NCBI GenBank assembly: GCA_044226195.1
Contig: JBGAHO010000009.1
Span: 1-64,000 of the forward strand
Length of the DNA stretch: 64,000 nucleotides
DNA from: RPQJ01 sp044226195
Lineage (GTDB): Bacteria > Pseudomonadota > Gammaproteobacteria > Steroidobacterales > Steroidobacteraceae
Reading direction: 5' to 3'
This document shows, piece after piece, positions 9,458 through 16,457 of this stretch. The notes under the pieces were generated by a model that saw nothing but the letters and a program-made list of their open reading frames with translations, had not been told where the DNA came from and ran no database searches. The position numbers and the translations under genes are program-made. Positions within the stretch are counted from its first letter, which is position 1, and each line of letters opens with the position of its first letter.

Positions 9458-10629
9458 TCCAGACCCATCCTCCCACGCCATCCCAGCACGAGGTCACCCA
9501 CGTTCGTCAGCGTCGGACCAGTATGCAGCAGATCGCCGGACGCCTCGAGAAAGCGGCCGGAATCGGCACGCTGCAGGCAGAGCCTCGCATCGAGGCCGCC
9601 ATCGGCGCCGCGCTCGACGGTCGCGCCGTCGACGATCGCGCCGGCGTCGCTGGTCACGCCGTCGACGCCATCCGTGCCACCGGCCAGCAGCATCACGTCG
9701 CGACGACCTGCGAAGGCCACCGCCGCCGCCAGAGCCAGGTGCTGATTGCGGCCACCATATCCCGGCGCGGCCGGCAGGGTCATCGTGGATTCCCCGCCCC
9801 AGACCTGCAAGGTCCCGGGCGCGGCCGACTGCAGCGTCCGGGCGAAGCGCGCGCCGGCCCGCTCCGCGTCGCCCGCGAATCGGGCCCGGGCGACGCGCAC
9901 GTCGAGGCCGAAGGACCGCGCGCGATCCGCGGCGGCGCGGCACGCGTGGCGCACCGAGGCGACGACCCGGAACGGCACGCGCGGCAGGGCCGCCCGACGC
10001 GCGGCTGCGTGCAACAGGCCGGACCCGATGACGGCAGGATCATCGCGCGGCACATCGGACACGAAGATCGCCTCGCAGCGACGGCGACCGACGAGCTTCG
10101 CGAGTCCGCCACCCTTCAGCGTCGACAGCCTGCGGCGCAGCGCATTGACCTCGGCGATCGGCAGTCCCGACGCCAGTGCCCACGCATTCAGGTCGGTCAG
10201 GTCAACGAGATCCGCGCCCGGCACCAGCCGTTCGACGAGGCTCGAGGCGCCGCCCGAGATCAGGCACAGCAGTTGTGCCCGGGGCGACAGCGACTGGACA
10301 TGACGGGCGATGGCCTCGCCGGCCGCGAGACTGCGAGCGTCGGGAACGGGGTGCGCAGATTCGATGACGCGTACGCGCGGCTCGTCGGCGAGTGCCGCCG
10401 GCACGTGACCGGGCGCCGTCACGACCAGCCCGTCGATGCAGCGCGGCCCGAGTCGCTCGAGGGCGCCGAGCGCCATGGCGCCGGCGGCCTTGCCGATCGC
10501 GAGCACGTGCCAGTTGCCGTCATAGGTCGCGCCCGAGAGCGCATCGCGCGTGCAGCGCCGCGCATCGACGGCCGCGAGCGCCGCCTCGAAGCAGGCCAGC
10601 AGGAGTTCGCGCGGTCCGGGCCCGGCCAA
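9454..10629 (-). CDS. Glycerate 2-kinase (MOFRL family)
   Basis: 391-residue member of the GckA/TtuD-type glycerate kinases, which phosphorylate D-glycerate to 2-phosphoglycerate. Evidence is the AIGKAAGAM segment near the N terminus, LISGGASSLVE in the middle and the C-terminal MOFRL-type region with WGGESTMTL, GGRNQHLAL and LAGGTDGVDG. Start ATG at 10629 lies three bases from the purF stop, so it is part of the purF operon tail. Its stop overlaps the kinase start by four bases. The role next to purine synthesis genes is not obvious from sequence. Confidence 0.9.
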   Translation of the reverse strand: MAGPGPRELLLACFEAALAAVDARRCTRDALSGATYDGNWHVLAIGKAAGAMALGALERLGPRCIDGLVVTAPGHVPAALADEPRVRVIESAHPVPDARSLAAGEAIARHVQSLSPRAQLLCLISGGASSLVERLVPGADLVDLTDLNAWALASGLPIAEVNALRRRLSTLKGGGLAKLVGRRRCEAIFVSDVPRDDPAVIGSGLLHAAARRAALPRVPFRVVASVRHACRAAADRARSFGLDVRVARARFAGDAERAGARFARTLQSAAPGTLQVWGGESTMTLPAAPGYGGRNQHLALAAAVAFAGRRDVMLLAGGTDGVDGVTSDAGAIVDGATVERGADGGLDARLCLQRADSGRFLEASGDLLHTGPTLTNVGDLVLGWRGRMGLE

Positions 10630-10632
10630 GCG

Positions 10633-12138
10633 TCAGCTGACGGCCTTGAGCACGCTGCCGCCGGAGGTGCGGCGCTCGGCCTTGGCCACGTCGGAACGCT
10701 CCGCCTCGATGCGGGCGAGGTATTCCGGTGTCACGTCCCCCGTGACGTACTCGCCCGAGAAGCAGGAAGCGTCGAACTCGGTGACGCTGGCGTCGTGGTG
10801 CTGCACGGCGCGGATGAGGTCGTCGAGGTCCTGGTACACGAGCCAGTCGGCGCCGATGAGCTTGGCGACTTCGTCCTCGGTGCGACCGGCCGCCACGAGC
10901 TCGTAGGCCGCCGGCATGTCGATGCCGTAGACGTTCGGGAACCGCACCGGCGGGGCCGCCGAGGCGAAGTACACCTTGTTCGCGCCGGCCTCGCGGGCCA
11001 CCTCGATGATCTGCGCCGAGGTCGTGCCGCGCACGATCGAGTCGTCGACCAGCATGACGTTCTTGCCGCGGAACTCGAGGTCGATCGGATTCAACTTGCT
11101 GCGCACCGACTTCTGCCGCTGCTCCTGCCCCGGCATGATGAACGTGCGGCCGATGTAGCGGTTCTTGATGAAGCCCTCGCGGTACTTCACGCCGAGCAGC
11201 TGCGCCACCTGCATGGCACTCGTGCGGCTGGTGTCCGGGATCGGGATGACCACGTCGATGTCGTGGTCGGGGCGCGTGCGCCGGATCTTCTCCGCCAGCA
11301 GCTCGCCCATGCGCAGGCGCGCCTTGTAGACGGAGATGTTGTCGATGATGGAGTCCGGGCGGGCGAAGTACACGTACTCGAAGATGCACGGCGTGTGCTT
11401 CGCCGGGGCGCCGCACACCTGCGAGTGCATGCGGCCCTGCTCGTCGATGTAGACGGCCTCGCCCGGGCCCACGTCGCGCAGCAGTTCGAAGCCGGCCATG
11501 TCGAGCGCCACGCTCTCCGAGGCCATCATGTACTCGCGCCCCTTTGCGCTTTCGCGCGTGCCGATGACCAGCGGGCGGATGCCGTTCGGGTCGCGGAAGC
11601 CGAGCACGCCGTGCCCGAGGATCAGGGCGACGACGGCATAGCCGCCGCGGATCCGGCGGTAGGTCGCGCTCGCGGCGGCGAAGATGTCGGCCGCGGTGGC
11701 GCGCGGCGTGCCGACGCGCTGCAACTCGCTCGCCAGCACGTTCAGCAGCACCTCGGAATCCGACGAGGTGTTGAGGTGACGGCGATCCTCGCGCACCAGC
11801 ACGTCGGCCAGCGGCGCGGCATTGGTGAGGTTGCCGTTGTGGGCGAGGCAGATGCCGTAGGGTGCGTTCACGTAGAACGGCTGCGCCTCCGCCGAGCTGT
11901 CGCAGCCCGCCGTCGGATAGCGCACGTGGCCGATGCCGACATTGCCCTTCAGCTGCACCATGTGGCGCTGCTGGAAAACGTCGCGCACGAGACCGTTGTC
12001 CTTGCGCATGTACAACGCGCCCTCGTGGGCGGTCATGATGCCCGCGGCGTCCTGGCCGCGGTGCTGCAGCACCGTCAGCGCATCGTAGATCTGCTGGTTG
12101 ACGGGTCCGAAGCCGACGATGCCGACGATTCCGCACAT
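10633..12138 (-). CDS. purF: Amidophosphoribosyltransferase
   Basis: First committed enzyme of purine synthesis, 501 residues, converting PRPP and glutamine to phosphoribosylamine. The N-terminal Ntn glutaminase begins MCGIVGIVG with the catalytic Cys immediately after Met, followed by LQHRGQDAAGI and the HNGNLTN loop. The C-terminal phosphoribosyltransferase has the PRPP loop VMLVDDSIVRGTTS and YIGRTFI. No propeptide and no Fe-S cysteine pattern is apparent, as in the E. coli enzyme. cvpA lies 10 bases upstream on the same strand, the standard gammaproteobacterial cvpA-purF order. Confidence 0.97.
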   Translation of the reverse strand: MCGIVGIVGFGPVNQQIYDALTVLQHRGQDAAGIMTAHEGALYMRKDNGLVRDVFQQRHMVQLKGNVGIGHVRYPTAGCDSSAEAQPFYVNAPYGICLAHNGNLTNAAPLADVLVREDRRHLNTSSDSEVLLNVLASELQRVGTPRATAADIFAAASATYRRIRGGYAVVALILGHGVLGFRDPNGIRPLVIGTRESAKGREYMMASESVALDMAGFELLRDVGPGEAVYIDEQGRMHSQVCGAPAKHTPCIFEYVYFARPDSIIDNISVYKARLRMGELLAEKIRRTRPDHDIDVVIPIPDTSRTSAMQVAQLLGVKYREGFIKNRYIGRTFIMPGQEQRQKSVRSKLNPIDLEFRGKNVMLVDDSIVRGTTSAQIIEVAREAGANKVYFASAAPPVRFPNVYGIDMPAAYELVAAGRTEDEVAKLIGADWLVYQDLDDLIRAVQHHDASVTEFDASCFSGEYVTGDVTPEYLARIEAERSDVAKAERRTSGGSVLKAVS

Positions 12139-12148
12139 GGCCTGGCCC

Positions 12149-12658
12149 TCACGATTCCTGGGTGTCCCCGATGTCCTCGACGACCTGCCGCCCGGTGTCG
12201 ACGTAGCCGCGCAACACGCTGGCCATTTCGCGGCCCAGCGGCAGCAGCTTCGATTCCTTCCACCACGGCTCGCTCGGCAGGTCCGCCGCCTCGGCGAGCA
12301 TGACGCCGAACCCGACGATGACGGCGCCGCGCACCAGCCCGAACACGCCGCCGAGGATGCGGTCGACGCCGAGCGTGAGGCCGGAGCGCTGGACGATGTA
12401 GCCGAGCAGCGCGCCGATCAGCCAGGCGCAGACGACGACGGCGACCAGTACGACGAGGCGAGCGACCCAGATCTGCAGCGGCGTGTCGCGCAGCAATCCG
12501 CCCAGGTACGGCTGCACGACGCTGGCGTAGCGCCAGGCCATCCAGAGGCCGACCAGCCAGCCGAGCAGGGCAATGGATTCGCGCAGGAAACCGCGGATGA
12601 CGCCGATCAGCACCGAGACGAGCACGATACCAGCGAGGATGTAATCGACATGGGTCAT
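12149..12658 (-). CDS. cvpA: Colicin V production family membrane protein
   Basis: 169-residue CvpA-family integral membrane protein with about four hydrophobic segments (DYILAGIVLVSVLIGVIRGF; a second near ALLGWLVGLW; a third around VARLVVLVAVVVCAWLIGA; a fourth near VRGAVIVGFGVMLAE). The family is named for its effect on colicin V export and is linked to envelope integrity; biochemical function is not settled. Position between the SPOR-domain gene and purF is the conserved arrangement. ATG at 12658 is the natural start. Confidence 0.93.
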   Translation of the reverse strand: MTHVDYILAGIVLVSVLIGVIRGFLRESIALLGWLVGLWMAWRYASVVQPYLGGLLRDTPLQIWVARLVVLVAVVVCAWLIGALLGYIVQRSGLTLGVDRILGGVFGLVRGAVIVGFGVMLAEAADLPSEPWWKESKLLPLGREMASVLRGYVDTGRQVVEDIGDTQES

Positions 12659-12713
12659 GCTCGGTCTCGGCGGCCTCCGCGCAAACGAGGGCGCGAATTC
12701 TAGCAGAGGGGAC

Positions 12714-13484
12714 TCAGTCGTTCGCGACGACCGTGGCCGGCAGGTTGCGGCCCTTCAGCCGGGCCGCCAACTTGTCCGCATCCCCCCGCACCGGCTCGGG
12801 TCCGACCCGCACCCGGTGCAACGTCTTGCCGCCGCGCACGATGGGCGAAACATAGGCCGGGTAGCCGGCGGCGCCGAGTTCGATGACCAGCTTGTTGGCC
12901 GCCGCCGCCGAACCGAAGGCACCCACCTGGACAGCCCAACCGCCCGACTTGACTTTTGACTTCGGCGGCACGGACTCGACGGTCCGCGCGGGAGCAGTCG
13001 CGGCGGGAGGCGGCGACTTGGGGGTCGCGGCCGGAGGCTTGCTGGTCGCGGCCGGCGTCCCGGTGGCGGCGCTCGAGGTTGCCGTCGCCGCCGGAGCCGC
13101 GGACGTCGACGGTCCCTTCACTTCCACTGCAGGCTTGCCGGCGGGCGGTGGTGCACTCGCTTCGTGCGCCGTGGCCCCCGCCGCAGCCACCGTCTCCGGC
13201 TCGCTCGCGGACGCGGATTGCGGGGTCGGCGTCGCAGCAGGCGGTGCGGCGGACGGCAGGACCTGGCCCGGCGGCAATGCGGTGGACGCCGACGGCATCG
13301 ACGGTTCGAGGGTCGGCGCACCCGGCTTGTTGAGGTCGATCACGACGGTGCGCGTGCCGCGCCCCGTGGCTTCGCCGGGCGCGCTGTCGGGCCGGCGCCC
13401 CGACAACAGTTCCGGAATGAACAGGACGGCGATGGCGACGAGGACCGCCGCGCCGATCAGTCGTGCCTTCAGTTGGTCGTCCAT
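12714..13484 (-). CDS. SPOR-domain protein, DedD-like
   Basis: 256 residues: cytoplasmic N terminus MDDQLKARLIG, one transmembrane helix (about residues 9-26), a long Pro/Ala/Ser/Thr-rich low-complexity periplasmic linker, and a C-terminal SPOR domain starting about residue 180 (GGWAVQVGAFGSAAAANKLV; TLHRVRVGP). SPOR domains bind denuded peptidoglycan glycan strands at the septum; DedD is a nonessential division protein. The slot between folC and cvpA is where dedD sits in E. coli, which supports the assignment despite the divergent linker. Confidence 0.88.
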   Translation of the reverse strand: MDDQLKARLIGAAVLVAIAVLFIPELLSGRRPDSAPGEATGRGTRTVVIDLNKPGAPTLEPSMPSASTALPPGQVLPSAAPPAATPTPQSASASEPETVAAAGATAHEASAPPPAGKPAVEVKGPSTSAAPAATATSSAATGTPAATSKPPAATPKSPPPAATAPARTVESVPPKSKVKSGGWAVQVGAFGSAAAANKLVIELGAAGYPAYVSPIVRGGKTLHRVRVGPEPVRGDADKLAARLKGRNLPATVVAND

Positions 13485-13494
13485 GCGGCGATGA

Positions 13495-14778
13495 TTATAG
13501 GGGATCGCCGAGCGTCGACAGCGCCGGGCCGACCGTGTGGAAGGAACCGAATACGACGATCCGGTCGCCGCATCGAGCCCGGGTGGCGGCCGCGTGCATC
13601 GCCTCCGCGATCGAGCCGCCCGGGGTCATCGCGATGCCGAGCGCAACGGCACGCTCCGCCAGCTGGGCCGCAGTCAGGCCGCGCGGCCCCTCCGTGGTCG
13701 CCGCGTACCACGCATCGAACGCACCCCGCAGGTGCGTGAGCGCGCTCGCCACGTCCTTGTCCGCCAGCATTCCGCAGACCGCGTACGTGCGTCCCGCCAC
13801 CGGAGACTCGCGCAGGCACTCGGCCAGCACGCGCGCGGAATCGGGATTGTGCGCGACGTCCAGCACCCATTCGAAGCCGCGCGGGTCCCCGCGGCGCTCG
13901 AAGCGGCCCGCCAGCGTCACCGTGCGCAAGCCCTGCTCCACCGCGGGCCGGGTGACGCCGAGCCGGTCCGCCAGGGGCTCGAGGGCCGCCAGCACGGTGG
14001 CCGCATTGCCGACCTGCACCGCGCCCGGCAGGGCCGGACGCGGCAGGCCCGACCATTGCCAGCGGGGCCCGGTGTAGGCCCAGGTCCCCGGGGATTCGAC
14101 GCGCGCGTCGAAATCGCGGCCCCGCTGCACACGCAGCGCGCCGATACGTTGCGCCTCTTCGATCACCGAGCTTGGCGGCTCGGGCATGCCGCAGATGGCC
14201 GGGCGCCCGGCGCGGAAAATACCCGCCTTCTCGCGACCGATCGTCTCGACGTCCGCGCCCAGCCACTCGGTGTGGTCGAGGCTGACCGAGGTGACGACGG
14301 CGACGTCCGCGTCGACGAGATTCACCGCATCGAGCCGCCCGCCCATGCCGACTTCGAGCACGAGCGCATCGGGCGCATAGGTCTCGCTCACCAGCAGCGC
14401 CGCCAGCGTGTTGAACTCGAAGAACGTCAGCGAATCGTCGCCGAGCGCATCGCCGATGCGTTCGAAGGCCGCCACCAGCGAAGCCGCGGAGACCGGCTGG
14501 CCGTCGAGCCGGATGCGCTCGCGGTAGTCGACGAGGTGCGGCGAGGTGAACGTGACGACGCGCCGCCCGGCCGCGCGCAGGATGGCCGACAGCAGCGCGA
14601 CGCAGGAGCCCTTGCCGTTCGTGCCGCCGACGGTGATGACCGGGTGCGCGGGACGTTGCCAGCCCGTGCGCGCGAGCACGCGCCCGACGCGCGCGAGACC
14701 GAGCTCGATCGATTGCGGGTGCAGCGTCTCCTGCCAGGCGAGCCAGGCGTCGAGCCCGGAGAAACGCGGACCGGTCAC
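13495..14778 (-). CDS. folC: Bifunctional dihydrofolate/folylpolyglutamate synthase
   Basis: Mur-ligase-like ATP-dependent enzyme (427 residues) that adds glutamate to dihydropteroate and tetrahydrofolate. The P-loop GGTNGKGSC is at residues 51-59, followed by TFTSPHLVDYRERI, FFEFNTLAALLVS, and the C-terminal AHNPDSARVL and GSFHTVG segments. ATG at 14778 overlaps the accD stop by four bases. accD-folC adjacency is conserved in gammaproteobacteria and links fatty acid and folate genes in one transcript. Confidence 0.96.
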   Translation of the reverse strand: MTGPRFSGLDAWLAWQETLHPQSIELGLARVGRVLARTGWQRPAHPVITVGGTNGKGSCVALLSAILRAAGRRVVTFTSPHLVDYRERIRLDGQPVSAASLVAAFERIGDALGDDSLTFFEFNTLAALLVSETYAPDALVLEVGMGGRLDAVNLVDADVAVVTSVSLDHTEWLGADVETIGREKAGIFRAGRPAICGMPEPPSSVIEEAQRIGALRVQRGRDFDARVESPGTWAYTGPRWQWSGLPRPALPGAVQVGNAATVLAALEPLADRLGVTRPAVEQGLRTVTLAGRFERRGDPRGFEWVLDVAHNPDSARVLAECLRESPVAGRTYAVCGMLADKDVASALTHLRGAFDAWYAATTEGPRGLTAAQLAERAVALGIAMTPGGSIAEAMHAAATRARCGDRIVVFGSFHTVGPALSTLGDPL

Positions 14779-15659
14779 GGCTCGGCGGTGTCGGCCGGCG
14801 CCTCCGCCGGAGGACGGCGCAGCAGCAGGGCCAGCACCGACGCGATGCGATCACGCATGTCGCGACGGTCGACGATCATGTCGATGGCGCCGTGGTCGAG
14901 CAGGAACTCGCTGCGCTGGAAACCTTCGGGCAGCGTCTCGCGCACCGTCTGCTCGATGACGCGCGGGCCGGCGAACCCGATCAGCGCGCGCGGCTCGCCG
15001 ATGTTGAGGTCGCCGAGCATCGCGAGGCTGGCGGACACGCCGCCGGTGGTCGGATCGGTCAGCACCGAGATGAACGGCAGGCGGGCCTGCGCCATGCGCG
15101 CGAGCGCGGCACTGGTCTTGCTCATCTGCAGCAGCGAGAGCAGTCCTTCCTGCATGCGCGCGCCGCCACTCGACGAGAAGCACACCAGCGGCAGCCGGTG
15201 CTCGAGGCAGTGCTCGGCGCCGCGCACGAAACGCTCGCCCACCACCGAGCCCATCGACCCGCCGAGGAAGCGGAACTCGAACGCGCAGGCCACCAGGTCG
15301 ATGCCCTTCACCGCGCCGGCCAGGACGATCAGCGCGTCCTTCTCGCCGACCGCCTTCTGCGCGGCCGTCAGGCGGTCGCGGTACTTCTTGCTGTCGCGGA
15401 ACTTGAGCGGATCCTCCGGCTCGACGTCGACCGCCAGCTCGCGCAGGGTGCCGGGATCGAGGAAGCGCTGCAGCCGGTCGCGCGCGCCGATGCGCATGTG
15501 GTGCGCGCACTTCGGGCAGACCTGCAGGTTGCGCTCGAGTTCGGCGCGATACAGCACGGCGTCGCAGGCGGGACACTTGATCCACAGACCCTCGGGCACG
15601 GAGCGCGTGCGCCGTTCCGTCTTGACGCGCGACGGCATGATCTTTTCGAACCAGGTCAC
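14775..15659 (-). CDS. accD: Acetyl-CoA carboxylase carboxyltransferase subunit beta
   Basis: 294-residue beta subunit of the carboxyltransferase that makes malonyl-CoA with AccA. It has an N-terminal four-Cys zinc finger (Cys29, Cys32, Cys48, Cys51) then a crotonase-like core with the oxyanion-type FSSSGGARMQEG and the glycine-rich PTTGGVSAS. Start overlaps the truA stop by four bases. In Pseudomonas-type loci trpF, or trpF with trpBA, often lies between truA and accD; none is present here. Confidence 0.97.
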   Translation of the reverse strand: MTWFEKIMPSRVKTERRTRSVPEGLWIKCPACDAVLYRAELERNLQVCPKCAHHMRIGARDRLQRFLDPGTLRELAVDVEPEDPLKFRDSKKYRDRLTAAQKAVGEKDALIVLAGAVKGIDLVACAFEFRFLGGSMGSVVGERFVRGAEHCLEHRLPLVCFSSSGGARMQEGLLSLLQMSKTSAALARMAQARLPFISVLTDPTTGGVSASLAMLGDLNIGEPRALIGFAGPRVIEQTVRETLPEGFQRSEFLLDHGAIDMIVDRRDMRDRIASVLALLLRRPPAEAPADTAEP

Positions 15660-16450
15660 GGCGTGCCTCCCAGGGACTGGCCGCGCAGTCTACCCGATGG
15701 CAGGGCGAATCCCGACGGGTACTCGACCCCGGCGAAATACAGCCCCTCCGGCGGCGCGGTCGGCCCCGCCCGGGTGCGGTCCCGCGCCTCGAGCACCTCC
15801 GCGAGCCAGCCCGGCGGGCGGTCGCCGCTGCCGACCTCGATCAGCGAGCCGGCGATGTTGCGGACCATGTGGTGAAGGAATGCGTTCGCGCGCACCTCGA
15901 TCTCGACCCACTCGCCCCGGCGCGCCACCGCGATGTCGAGCAAGCGGCGCATCGGCGTGCTCGACTGGCATTCCGCGGCGCGGAACGACGTGAAGTCGCG
16001 CTCGCCGACCAGCGCCTGCGCCGCTTCGTGCATGGACGCGACATCGAGGGGTCGACGGCGCCAGCACACGCGCAGCCGGTCGAGAGCCGGCCGCATCGGC
16101 CGGTTCAGGATGCGATAGAGATAGGTCCGCGAGAGCGCGCTGAAGCGGGCGTGGAACTCGTCGGGAACCGCGCGCGCCCAGAGCACGCTGATGTCGCTCG
16201 GCGTCCAGGCCGTCGCGCCGAGTGCCCACGCATGGTCGGGACGCCCGGCATGGGTGTCGAAATGGGCGACCTGGGCCAGGGCGTGCACCCCCGCGTCGGT
16301 GCGACCCGCGGCCGTGATCGCGACCGGGTGGTCGGCGACGCGCGAGAGCGCCGCCTCGAGTTGCGCCTGCACGCTCGGCGCGTGTCCCTGCGCCTGCCAG
16401 CCCGAGTACGACGTGCCGTCGTACTCGATGCCGATCGCGATGCGCGCCAT
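15656..16450 (-). CDS. truA: tRNA pseudouridine(38-40) synthase
   Basis: 264 residues; isomerises uridines 38-40 in the anticodon stem-loop. The catalytic Asp52 lies in AAGRTDAGVHA, and the N terminus MARIAIGIEYDGTSYSGWQ is typical. Further family segments are FHARFSALSRTYLYRI and the C-terminal FLHHMVRNIAGSL. It starts 8 bases after the fimV stop and overlaps accD by four bases, completing the conserved fimV-truA-accD run. Confidence 0.96.
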   Translation of the reverse strand: MARIAIGIEYDGTSYSGWQAQGHAPSVQAQLEAALSRVADHPVAITAAGRTDAGVHALAQVAHFDTHAGRPDHAWALGATAWTPSDISVLWARAVPDEFHARFSALSRTYLYRILNRPMRPALDRLRVCWRRRPLDVASMHEAAQALVGERDFTSFRAAECQSSTPMRRLLDIAVARRGEWVEIEVRANAFLHHMVRNIAGSLIEVGSGDRPPGWLAEVLEARDRTRAGPTAPPEGLYFAGVEYPSGFALPSGRLRGQSLGGTP

Positions 16451-16457
16451 CCGCCCG

